DNA of 64,000 bases from [Clostridium] saccharolyticum WM1. GTDB taxonomy: Bacteria > Bacillota > Clostridia > Lachnospirales > Lachnospiraceae. This document shows positions 25,697 to 33,091 of the stretch, piece after piece. The position numbers and the translations under genes are program-made. The first letter of the stretch is position 1. Every line of letters starts with the position of its first letter. The DNA is taken from positions 1,488,001 through 1,552,000 of the forward strand of contig NC_014376.1 in assembly GCF_000144625.1 (NCBI RefSeq). Direction: 5' to 3'. The notes under the pieces were generated by a model that worked only from the letters and a program-made list of their open reading frames with translations, had not been told where the DNA came from and did no database searches.

Positions 25697-26758
25697 TTAA
25701 TTCGGATTAATTTTCTTTTTGTCACGTTCACGTTGCTTACGTTTAGCCATGAGTTGAGCGCAACGTGAAGTGCAGTACTTTTTACGGGTATTTCCAGGCT
25801 CAACTTCAAAAAATTGATTGCATGTAGGATTAGAACATTTTTTGAAAATTTTGTCCGAAGAGTAACTTAAATATATATCTAAGTATAATGCGGAAAGCAA
25901 ATCAGGAATATTCCAATCCCCAGAGACCTTTCTACTAAAAGTAATTTTAATACAGGGGTTTATATTATTCAGAATACTATTCAATTCGTTTTCTAATGTA
26001 TAGATGCATATAGAATTTAGAAGATTATAGGCCTCAATGGGGAAAGAGTTAATGCAATTACTAACATTACTACGAAATGCATCTCTCCCATGCTCTGCAA
26101 GTATATCAATATCAAAAACTTTATTAATTATATTGAGTAAAGAAAGGCACTGTTCAAATTTCGGATCTCTATCCCACGATACTCTTCTTTCATCATCGGG
26201 TAAATTAACAATGTATTCGATTTTTTTGCTTAAATTAAGTTCTACAGAATCTAATCTACCTAATCCGTAATATCCCAAATTCCTATACTGATCATAAAAA
26301 TATTGGTTAAAACTTGAGTATAGCAAGTCATAATCATCCACCCATACTTCTGATAACATAAGGACTACAACGTTTGTAATCATGTCAATAAAATTATTTG
26401 TTTGAAATGCGGAAATTAAATTTACTAAACTTTGCAATGATACAATAATAGCTGCCGCATTATTTATATCAATTGCACTTTCAAAGCTTTCATAAACATG
26501 ATCCACCTCATCTTCCTCGGTAAATAGCCAACCAAATTTTGAAATAAAATTAAATATAGCTTGTTCATCAGAACTATTAATACTAAGGATTTCTATGAGA
26601 GCATTATGATTTTCAAAATCATAAACGATACTTCTCGCTGGACCTGTGCTTTTGATAATACTAAATGGAGGGCACGGTTCACCGTATTGAGTTGTTTTTG
26701 TTTCCAAGTAATATTCTCGGACTTGATTTGTAAAAGTAAATGCATCGTTAATTACCAT
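25697..26758 (-). CDS. Unknown 353-residue protein with C-terminal zinc finger
   Basis: The bulk of the protein (helical, no membrane segments) is not recognised. The C-terminus from about residue 305 has a four-cysteine knuckle: KKCSNPTCNQFF ... KKYCTSRCAQ, followed by a very basic tail (AKRKQRERDKKK). This is the layout of CGNR-like fingers seen in prophage and regulatory proteins, probably binding nucleic acid. AAGGAGGTCCAC precedes ATG 26758, which fixes the start; the longer ORF is spurious. It is AT-rich, monocistronic and divergent from the Arc-like gene, like a lysogenic-conversion gene. Confidence 0.65.
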   Translation of the reverse strand: MVINDAFTFTNQVREYYLETKTTQYGEPCPPFSIIKSTGPARSIVYDFENHNALIEILSINSSDEQAIFNFISKFGWLFTEEDEVDHVYESFESAIDINNAAAIIVSLQSLVNLISAFQTNNFIDMITNVVVLMLSEVWVDDYDLLYSSFNQYFYDQYRNLGYYGLGRLDSVELNLSKKIEYIVNLPDDERRVSWDRDPKFEQCLSLLNIINKVFDIDILAEHGRDAFRSNVSNCINSFPIEAYNLLNSICIYTLENELNSILNNINPCIKITFSRKVSGDWNIPDLLSALYLDIYLSYSSDKIFKKCSNPTCNQFFEVEPGNTRKKYCTSRCAQLMAKRKQRERDKKKINPN

Positions 26759-26905
26759 GTGGACCTCCTTAAAATGACATACGTAGAAGTATATAGACAT
26801 ATGACTGAAACAAGTATATAATGACATTGTAACATACTAAAGCAATCTTTACAATACAAGAGATGTGGTTGTAAACAGATTTTTTTACAGAAAGGAGGAG
26901 GGATA

Positions 26906-27049
26906 GTGGGAATAATCAATATTGAAATTGAAAATGAACTTCATAAGAGAATGAAAATGGAAGCTCTACGCCAGGACAAGTCAGTGAAACAATACATTAC
27001 TGATCTGGTCAAAAGAAGTGTAGAAACAAAAAAAGAGCAAACACAGTAA
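26906..27049 (+). CDS. Ribbon-helix-helix (Arc/CopG-like) small regulator
   Basis: A 47-residue protein starting with a strand (GIINIEIENEL) and two helices (HKRMKMEALRQDK, VKQYITDLVKRSV), the layout of an Arc/CopG-type repressor that binds DNA as a dimer. It starts at GTG with AAAGGAGGAGGG six bases upstream. A promoter TTGTAA-17 bp-TACAAT (26827-26855) lies ahead. It precedes the Rha gene and is probably part of the prophage's genetic switch. Confidence 0.7.
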   Translation: MGIINIEIENELHKRMKMEALRQDKSVKQYITDLVKRSVETKKEQTQ

Positions 27050-27086
27050 CTTTGGCGAGCGATGTGTTTACCCTGATAACAAAATC

Positions 27087-27125
27087 CCGAAAGGATATGT
27101 ATTTAGTATAACATGATCCTTTCGG
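27087..27125 (+). promoter_or_regulatory. Long hairpin in the leader of the Rha gene
   Basis: CCGAAAGGAT (27087-27096) pairs perfectly with ATCCTTTCGG (27116-27125). The stem continues partly inward. No T tract follows, so it may be an operator, an attenuator or a terminator of the Arc-like gene. Confidence 0.5.
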
Positions 27126-27158
27126 TGAATCAAGAAAAATGAGAGGAGATATTTTAAT

Positions 27159-27938
27159 ATGTATGATTTAACAGTATTCGAACAGAATGGACAGCTTTTG
27201 ACGGATAGTAGAGAAGTAGCAGTAGCAGTAGATAAAGAACATTACGACTTGATTAAAAACATACGTCAATACATAGGATATCTTACTGACGGAGAATTCT
27301 CCGTCAGTGAATATTTCATTGAAAGTTCATACATAGATAGAACAGGGAGAGCATTACCATGTTTTCTCTGCACAAAGAAAGGTTGCGATATGATAGCCAA
27401 TAAGCTGCAGGGCAAAAAAGGTGTAATTTTCACGGCTCGGTACATAGAAGCTTTTGGAAAGATGAAGGAATTTATTGAAAAGGGTGTACAGTACAGTAAG
27501 CAAGTTTCTTTCAAGGAACAGGTGGAATGTATTGGGGTAGTAGCCGACATGCTCCGCGTAAATGAGGCCAGTAAGTTATTGATGATCGGACAATTATACA
27601 AAAGCTACGACCTTCCGGCAGAATTCCTTCCCCAATATGAGTTTAATGGTAACCGGGAGATGAAATCTGCAACTGATCTACTGAAACGGTACGGTTTAGG
27701 CATGTCAGCAAAGAACTTTAATCTTTTGCTTCTCGAATATGGCTATCTTGAAGAGAGAAGCCGTAAATCGACCTCTGCACCCGGAAAAGAGAAGAAATAC
27801 AAGGCCCTTACCGATAAAGGCTTAAAATATGGTGAGAATGCTGTAAGCCCACAGTGCCAGCGCGAGGTACAGCCTATGTATTATGCTGATTCGTTCAAAG
27901 AATTGTTTGATATAGTGGTTGGTCTGGTAGTAGTGTAA
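27159..27938 (+). CDS. Rha-type phage antirepressor with KilA-C-like C-terminus
   Basis: The 259-residue protein has an N-terminal Rha domain (LTDSREVAVAVDKEHYDLIK, RTGRALPCFLCTKKGCDMIA, ARYIEAFGKMKEFI). A C-terminal phage antirepressor-type winged helix follows (SATDLLKRYGLGMSAKNFN, YGYLEER). Rha proteins modulate the lytic/lysogenic choice. GAGAGGAGA precedes the ATG. Odd feature: a perfect 24-bp palindrome lies in the coding sequence (27285-27308) at residues 43-50. Confidence 0.85.
   Translation: MYDLTVFEQNGQLLTDSREVAVAVDKEHYDLIKNIRQYIGYLTDGEFSVSEYFIESSYIDRTGRALPCFLCTKKGCDMIANKLQGKKGVIFTARYIEAFGKMKEFIEKGVQYSKQVSFKEQVECIGVVADMLRVNEASKLLMIGQLYKSYDLPAEFLPQYEFNGNREMKSATDLLKRYGLGMSAKNFNLLLLEYGYLEERSRKSTSAPGKEKKYKALTDKGLKYGENAVSPQCQREVQPMYYADSFKELFDIVVGLVVV
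27285..27308. repeat. Perfect 24-bp palindrome inside the Rha gene
   Basis: ACTGACGGAGAA is followed directly by its exact reverse complement, with no spacer. It is much longer than expected by chance and lies in coding DNA, so it is a candidate operator or recombination site. Confidence 0.85.
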
Positions 27939-28004
27939 ATAGGAAATTTCTGGAAATCTCTACCACTGTGTTAATAGATTACCGCGTGATAGTATTATTA
28001 CATC

Positions 28005-28205
28005 ATGAAAATACTGCTTGACGATTATATGCGTAAAAAGAAATTAACCGAACGTCAGGTAAGCATTATGACAGGCATTCCACAGTCAACAGTGCATGGG
28101 ATAAAAAAAGGGGCTATGCCGCGAATGGATACAATGGAGCTGCTGGCAAAAGGCTTACATATAATGATAAATGATTTGGTTGATACTCCTTATTTGAAAA
28201 AGTGA
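28005..28205 (+). CDS. XRE-family HTH regulator, Cro/CI-like
   Basis: A 66-residue single-domain helix-turn-helix protein: LTERQVSIMTGIPQSTVHGI is the HTH, followed by the DTMELLAKGLHIMINDLVD helix pair. It would bind DNA as a dimer. There is no clear ribosome site ahead of the ATG, so expression may be low or leaderless. A perfect palindrome (28203-28220) overlaps its stop; the same core occurs in the promoter at 2858-2886, so this protein is a candidate repressor of it. Confidence 0.75.
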   Translation: MKILLDDYMRKKKLTERQVSIMTGIPQSTVHGIKKGAMPRMDTMELLAKGLHIMINDLVDTPYLKK

Positions 28206-28220
28206 ACGGTTTACCGTTCA
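28203..28220. promoter_or_regulatory. Operator-like palindrome TGAACGGT-TT-ACCGTTCA
   Basis: An 8+2+8 perfect inverted repeat overlapping the XRE stop codon. It shares the core ACGGTNNACCGT with the operator in the promoter at 2858-2886. No T tract follows, which argues against a terminator. Confidence 0.6.
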
Positions 28221-28311
28221 AGGCGTTTCATTTCTTTCCTATTTGCGTTTTAAATAATATAATAACGTAAAGGAGGGGGAAGAGATGAAAAAAAAGAGAA
28301 TGTAGACAACC

Positions 28312-28340
28312 TTGACAAATCGAACGTGCGTTCGTATAAT
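28312..28340 (+). promoter_or_regulatory. Consensus promoter with perfect LexA box
   Basis: TTGACA (28312-28317), 17 bp and TATAAT (28335-28340) are consensus. The box CGAACGTGCGTTCG (28321-28334) fits CGAAC-N4-GTTCG exactly and fills the spacer up to the -10. It is the strongest SOS signature in the window and drives the small gene before attR. Confidence 0.9.
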
Positions 28341-28377
28341 TAGGGGAGGAATTAACTACCGTGGATAAAATAGAATA

Positions 28378-28617
28378 ATGCAGATTAGGAGGTTTAGTAG
28401 TGACTTACAAAGGAGGCATAATGGGGACGTGATAAAGACTGATGATGAAATTGTATGGGGAATTTTCAATGATATTATAATACTTCCAGAAGAAGAGTAT
28501 AAAATGGTATGCGATTATATGATGGAAAAAGAACTTATACCGGGTCTAGCAGAAGAAATAATACATAAGGCTGATGAAAAGCGTAAAGAGATAGCAGCGC
28601 ACATCGCCATGAGATAG
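28378..28617 (+). CDS. Small SOS-controlled prophage protein before attR
   Basis: An unknown acidic protein of up to 79 residues; the core is EIVWGIFNDIIILPEEEYKM followed by a helical part and a C-terminal HKADEKRKEIAAHIA. Two starts are possible: ATG 28378, without a ribosome site, or GTG 28429, with AGGAGG about 12 bases upstream. Two mini-ORFs in the leader (GTGGATAAAATAGAATAA and an overlapping GTG/ATG pair with their own AGGAGG) could tune translation. It is the last prophage gene. No function can be given. Confidence 0.5.
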   Translation: MQIRRFSSDLQRRHNGDVIKTDDEIVWGIFNDIIILPEEEYKMVCDYMMEKELIPGLAEEIIHKADEKRKEIAAHIAMR

Positions 28618-28668
28618 CTATTCTGTGTTGTATTTCGTGTTGCATCGTGGTGTAAATTTGTTGTTTTT

Positions 28669-28690
28669 AGGGCATTTAGTTGCCCTTATT
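28669..28690 (+). terminator. Terminator of the last prophage gene
   Basis: AGGGCA-TTTAGT-TGCCCT is a perfect six-pair hairpin followed by TATTTA. Confidence 0.6.
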
Positions 28691-28700
28691 TACAAGATTA

Positions 28701-28742
28701 AAGTACCGGAAAACCTCGTATTTAAAAGGAATTCCGGTACTT
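28701..28742. repeat. Inverted repeat next to attR
   Basis: AAGTACCGGAA (28701-28711) and TTCCGGTACTT (28732-28742) are exact inverted copies 20 bases apart. Their position about 20-60 bases inside attR suggests integrase or excisionase arm sites. Confidence 0.6.
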
Positions 28743-28762
28743 ACAGGCTTTTGCATTAATGA

Positions 28763-28793
28763 TTGTTCATGGGTTCGAATCCCACTATCTCCA
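28763..28793 (+). other. attR: 3'-end fragment of a tRNA or tmRNA gene
   Basis: ATGGGTTCGAATCCCA with the following CTATCTCCA is a T-arm (T-loop TTCGAAT) plus the 3' acceptor strand of a tRNA or tmRNA. No matching 5' part lies within 100 bases upstream, and one T-stem pair is mismatched. This is the usual scar where a phage integrates into a tRNA 3' end: the intact gene should be left of the window at attL. It marks the right prophage boundary. Confidence 0.75.
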
Positions 28794-28802
28794 TTAAACG
28801 GT

Positions 28803-28830
28803 AAGCCGCAGGCATGATTGCTTGTGGCTT
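28803..28830 (+). terminator. Stem-loop after attR
   Basis: AAGCCGCAGGCA-TGAT-TGCTTGTGGCTT is a 12-pair stem (two wobbles). It is probably the original 3' hairpin behind the target tRNA/tmRNA gene. Confidence 0.6.
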
Positions 28831-28869
28831 AAATTATAACTTATAGGGACGGGACACTTGATAAATCAA

Positions 28870-28916
28870 GGGCAAAAAAGGTGCATTTTCGTTTTGAAAA
28901 TGTGCCTTTTTTGCCC
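28870..28916. terminator. Long bidirectional terminator
   Basis: GGGCAAAAAAGG begins a 21-pair stem that ends in CCTTTTTTGCCC. The A- and T-rich core serves as a terminator in both directions. It belongs to the ancestral tRNA/tmRNA locus. Confidence 0.75.
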
Positions 28917-29276
28917 TGATTGTAGATGACAGGGTAGCTATATTAAGGTTATGTAAAATGGCGATTTATTATGTTTGAGATGTAGATAACGTATAATAAA
29001 TTACCACAATTTGTTTGAATTACTTTACAATTTGACATAAAATAAAGAAAGTACTCAAGTATAAAAAGTAAGTAAAAACTTCAAAGGTGGTATATCAATC
29101 AATGGTACATTCTTTAGTCAGGAAGAATTGTTAATACCCGTTTCAGAAACAATGAAATCATTAAAATTAAATCAAGAATAGCAGAATTTATTTAAACATG
29201 TCTCCATGATAGACTATTAATCAAATGATTATTTATTGAAAATCATGAATATACTGTAAAAAAAGTAGAATCATCT
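28917..29276. other. AT-rich gap ahead of the first subtilase
   Basis: About 360 AT-rich bases. A possible remnant peptide frame (29083-29178, reading NGTFFSQEELLIPVSE) follows AAAGGTGG but has no normal start codon. No clear sigma-A promoter was found for the next gene, so a sporulation sigma factor is possible. Nothing else is visible. Confidence 0.4.
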
Positions 29277-31022
29277 ATGAATAGTGGAAAAATCGAAAAT
29301 GAATTAAATTTAGCTTTAGACATTCCCGAACAAGAACGGATAAAAACCTATAATTTAGATGTAGGGTACTCAGCAATTACAAACACATGGGAATTAATTG
29401 TAAAATATAGTGGAGATATTAGTTTCATTGAAGATGATTATGGGATTTCTGTCGTGGAATTGTTAAATGGTTACGCAATTATTACAGCACCTGAAGAAAA
29501 AATTGATCAGTTATCAGAAATTGAACAGATTGAATTTATTGAAAAACCAAAACGAGTATATTTTGAAGTAAATCAGGGTAGAGCAGTTTCTTGTATTAAC
29601 CCGGTTCAGCTTGAAAATAGTTTTAATTTGTTAGGTAATGGTACACTTGTTGCCATCATTGATTCAGGAATTGATTATTCACATATTGATTTCCGTAACT
29701 TAGATGGCACAACAAGAATTGTAGCACTTTGGGACCAAACCAGACCAGGAAATCCACCATTAAATTATGATCAAGGTACTATATATACAAGAGAAATGAT
29801 CAACGAAGCTTTAGCACTTCCTATGCCGGTAAGAATGTCACTTGTTCCAAGCGTTGATTTGTCAGGTCATGGTACTCATGTGGCAGGAATTGCAGCAGGT
29901 AACGGCAGAGCAAGTAATGGCCTGTATCGTGGGGTAGCACCGTTAAGTGAATTGATTGTAGTAAAACTGGGGACTTCCATTGGAGACTCTTTTCCTAGAA
30001 CAACCCAACTGATGACTGGAATTGATTTTGCCATTCGTACTGCTATTTCGCTTAATAAGCCTCTGGCAATAAATCTTAGTTTCGGAAATAATTATGGTTC
30101 TCATACTGGTCGTACTTTATTAGAAACTTATATTAATGATGTTTCAAATCAAGGCAAAATCAATGTAGTAATTGGAACAGGTAATGAAGGCGTATCAGGA
30201 AATCATACACAGGGAATATTAAAAAATGGGGAAACCTCTATCATAGAGATATCAGTTAGTGAAGCTAACCCAACCTTCAGCTTACAAATTTGGAAAAACT
30301 ATTATGACAAGTTTGATATTACATTTATTTCACCAAGCGGATTAAGAGTAGGTCCGATTCCCAGGAGACTTGGTACTCAGCAATTTATTATGAATCAGAC
30401 AAAAATTCTACTTTATTATGGTGACCCAACTCCATTTAATGCGCAACAGGAAATCTATGTTGAATTTGTTCCTTTAAATTTATATGTTAATTCAGGTTTT
30501 TGGAAGTTAGAATTAACACCTCAAAAAATAGTAACGGGAGATTATGACATGTGGTTACCTACAGGTGGCACACTTGGCGCTGATACAAGATTTCTTGCTC
30601 CCTCTGTATTTACTACTTTAACCATACCCTCAACAGCTTACCGGGCAATTACGGTTGGTGCCTATGATGGATACACAGACAGCTATGCCCCATTTTCAGG
30701 CAGAGGATATACCCGGAATCTTGATATAAAACCAGATTTGGTTGCTCCGGGTGTTAATATTATGTCATGTTCTCCTGGAGGAGGTTATACAGCGCGTACC
30801 GGAACCTCTATGGCAACCCCCTTTGTAGCCGGAAGTGCAGCTTTACTTATGGAGTGGGGAATTGTAAGGAATAATGATCCATATTTATACGGGGAGAAAT
30901 TAAAGGCATATTTGATTGATGGTTGCCGTCCTTTACGAATTGAAAATATTTATCCTAACCGAACACTTGGTTATGGAGCTTTATGTCTGCAAAATACCTT
31001 TAATAATATTATTGTCACTTAA
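29277..31022 (+). CDS. Csp-like subtilase with intact catalytic triad
   Basis: An S8-family serine protease of 581 residues, with a retained prodomain (about 1-115), no signal peptide, and the triad D129 (IIDSGID), H198 (GHGTHVAG) and S511 (GTSMATP), with oxyanion N303 (GTGNEG). A roughly 130-residue beta-rich insertion (about 318-430) sits between oxyanion Asn and Ser, as in the jelly-roll domain of Csp germination proteases, which activate cortex-lytic pro-SleC. Length fits CspB. It lies convergent to a cortex-hydrolase-like gene. The ATG lacks a strong ribosome site. An unrelated intracellular role cannot be excluded. Confidence 0.82.
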   Translation: MNSGKIENELNLALDIPEQERIKTYNLDVGYSAITNTWELIVKYSGDISFIEDDYGISVVELLNGYAIITAPEEKIDQLSEIEQIEFIEKPKRVYFEVNQGRAVSCINPVQLENSFNLLGNGTLVAIIDSGIDYSHIDFRNLDGTTRIVALWDQTRPGNPPLNYDQGTIYTREMINEALALPMPVRMSLVPSVDLSGHGTHVAGIAAGNGRASNGLYRGVAPLSELIVVKLGTSIGDSFPRTTQLMTGIDFAIRTAISLNKPLAINLSFGNNYGSHTGRTLLETYINDVSNQGKINVVIGTGNEGVSGNHTQGILKNGETSIIEISVSEANPTFSLQIWKNYYDKFDITFISPSGLRVGPIPRRLGTQQFIMNQTKILLYYGDPTPFNAQQEIYVEFVPLNLYVNSGFWKLELTPQKIVTGDYDMWLPTGGTLGADTRFLAPSVFTTLTIPSTAYRAITVGAYDGYTDSYAPFSGRGYTRNLDIKPDLVAPGVNIMSCSPGGGYTARTGTSMATPFVAGSAALLMEWGIVRNNDPYLYGEKLKAYLIDGCRPLRIENIYPNRTLGYGALCLQNTFNNIIVT

Positions 31023-31055
31023 ATTTACTTTGGTAGTATTCCTAATAGGGGGAGG

Positions 31056-31085
31056 GTAAACCACCGGCTAAGCCGGTGGTTTTAC
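31056..31085. terminator. Bidirectional terminator between subtilase and GH18 genes
   Basis: GTAAAACCACCGGC-type stem: AAACCACCGGC-TAA-GCCGGTGGTTT is perfect with flanking A and T runs. It serves the two convergent genes and overlaps the stop of the minus-strand gene. Confidence 0.85.
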
Positions 31086-32368
31086 TCTGTCTTTTTAACC
31101 CGAAATATTGAACCAACAACATTCCACAAGCCTGGGAAAAATTTCATAATCTGCCATACCCCTCCCCCAATTAATCCATATTGTGGAATTAACCGTAATT
31201 TTTGATTCATACTTCTAACATCATCAAACCAGACAACGTGTTCTATATCATTATAATCAGTATAATAATAGTATGGGGATTGAGCAAGTTCATCAAACAA
31301 TATTGAAACATTAAATAAAGCAGCACGCTCGATTGCCTGCTGATTACTGATGGATTCTGCTTCTGTTGTACCTCTGACAAAAGGAAGCGGCCAGTCATAA
31401 GCATAGTTTGGTATACCCAATAATATCTTATCTGGATCAATTACTGAAATCCCATATTTCAAAACTCTCCTTACATTATTAATTGGAGCAGTAGCCATGG
31501 GAGGACCGAAAGTATATCCCCATTCATAGGTCATTAATAACACTTCATCAGCAACTGCACCTAGCGTAGCGTAATTATGAGCCTCATATAATAAACCTGT
31601 CATTGTTCCGGAGGTTTTTGGAGCCAAAGCAACAGTAGTAAGAAATCCTTCCTGAGATAATCGTGTATGAACCTTTTTGATAAAACTTAAAAATGCTTCT
31701 TTATCCTCAGGCAGAATAAATTCAAAATCGATATCCACACCTCGATACCCTTTTGCTCTTAAAGCAGCAACTAGATTTTCAATTAATTCGTTTTCACCAG
31801 CTTCGTTTTCAAACATTTCTGACGCCAGTTGGCTGTTGAATACTCCAGCTTCATTCATTGGAGCTAACACCATAATCGGCGATACTCCATATTCATTTGC
31901 TATCTGAATTAACTCCTCATCTTCAGTTGGTATTAAAATACCCTCTGGTGTAAAGCCATAATTAAAGATTAATAAGTTAGTTAAAAATGGTAATGTTTTT
32001 CTGAGCACTGTTCTGTCGATAAAAGTATACGCATATCCATTCATAATTACGTCATCAATCTTTTTCTCACCTTGAAAACGTATAATGATTACTTCTCCTG
32101 GTATAAGGTACCGAAGAATCGCTGTTGTTGGGTTGTTCTGCCATAATTGTGTAACTGTAACACCATAATTTGCCGCAATACTATTTAGAGTCTCTCCTTC
32201 TTTAACTATATGTATTAGTTCTGGTATCCTGATAGCAAGACTCTGTCCAACTACCAGATTCTCAGGGTTTGGTAACTCATTTTCACTTATAATTAAACTT
32301 GGGGATATTCCATATTGATTTGCAATGGATTGAAGAGTCTCGCCCGGCGTAACTACATGTATAATCAT
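31082..32368 (-). CDS. LysM-GH18 spore cortex hydrolase, SleL/YaaH-like
   Basis: The 428-residue protein has two N-terminal LysM domains (residues 2-48 and 51-97; TPGETLQSIANQYG, KEGETLNSIAANYG) and a GH18 domain with catalytic D212/D214/E216 in GVDIDFEFI. This layout is that of SleL/YaaH, spore N-acetylglucosaminidases that cut cortex fragments during germination. There is no signal peptide, as in Bacillus SleL. ATG 32368 starts directly at the first LysM; the 43 residues read upstream are AT-rich noise. It is divergent from the amidase gene 78 bases away. Confidence 0.88.
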   Translation of the reverse strand: MIIHVVTPGETLQSIANQYGISPSLIISENELPNPENLVVGQSLAIRIPELIHIVKEGETLNSIAANYGVTVTQLWQNNPTTAILRYLIPGEVIIIRFQGEKKIDDVIMNGYAYTFIDRTVLRKTLPFLTNLLIFNYGFTPEGILIPTEDEELIQIANEYGVSPIMVLAPMNEAGVFNSQLASEMFENEAGENELIENLVAALRAKGYRGVDIDFEFILPEDKEAFLSFIKKVHTRLSQEGFLTTVALAPKTSGTMTGLLYEAHNYATLGAVADEVLLMTYEWGYTFGPPMATAPINNVRRVLKYGISVIDPDKILLGIPNYAYDWPLPFVRGTTEAESISNQQAIERAALFNVSILFDELAQSPYYYYTDYNDIEHVVWFDDVRSMNQKLRLIPQYGLIGGGVWQIMKFFPGLWNVVGSIFRVKKTE

Positions 32369-32446
32369 AATTTTTCTAATCTTTTTTGTAACATTATATA
32401 AATATAATAATAAAATAGAATAAAAAGAATAAAAAGAGATTGATTT

Positions 32447-33025
32447 ATGGCAATAAAAATATTTATAGATCAAGGTCATAATCCAACGGGCTATCATAAT
32501 ACAGGAGCCAGAGGAATGGGTTTAATTGAAGAAAACATCACCTATCAGGTCGGTGTTTATCTAGCAAATCTATTAGAAAATGATCCGAGATTTGACGTTC
32601 GTTTATCAAGGCCGTTGCCTACAACGGTATTGGGGACAACGAATACTACCAGCCTTGCAGAACGGGTACGTTTGGCAAATGAATGGCCTGCAGATTATTT
32701 TATTAGCATACATGCGAATGCGAATGTAAATCCAGCGATTAACGGAGCAGAAATTTATGTACAGGAGTATTATACACAAGCTTATTGGCTGGCTGAACAG
32801 ATTATGGAATCTATTACAAACATTACCCCTTTAACTAACAATGGAATCTTTATAAATCCATCCTTATATGTATTAAGAAGAACAAATATGCCTGCTGTCT
32901 TAGTTGAAATGGGGTATGTAACTAACACATATGACGCAATGATATTACGTGATAACCAGTGGCAAATTGCGTATTCAATTTATTTGGGTATATTAGCTTA
33001 TTTCGGTCTTCAACCTTTATCATAA
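32447..33025 (+). CDS. N-acetylmuramoyl-L-alanine amidase, CwlD-like
   Basis: A 192-residue Amidase_3 zinc enzyme that removes the peptide from muramic acid. Zinc ligands H11 (DQGHN), E29 (GLIEEN) and H89 (SIHANAN) and catalytic E154 (VLVEMGY) are all present. It has no signal peptide or wall-binding domain. CwlD of similar size makes muramic-delta-lactam in the spore cortex, the mark recognised by cortex hydrolases such as SleL next door. Its AGAGATTG ribosome site is weak. Confidence 0.88.
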   Translation: MAIKIFIDQGHNPTGYHNTGARGMGLIEENITYQVGVYLANLLENDPRFDVRLSRPLPTTVLGTTNTTSLAERVRLANEWPADYFISIHANANVNPAINGAEIYVQEYYTQAYWLAEQIMESITNITPLTNNGIFINPSLYVLRRTNMPAVLVEMGYVTNTYDAMILRDNQWQIAYSIYLGILAYFGLQPLS

Positions 33026-33091
33026 AGACAATTAAAAAATGCTTCTTTTTGGTGAAAATAAATTTTTTGTCAAAGAGAAGCAACTCACTTA

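Noticed and set aside
1..28800. Expected integrase and CI-type repressor genes
   Set aside because: None found on either strand; they must lie left of the window. Rha and the 66-residue XRE protein are not integrase or a full CI repressor.
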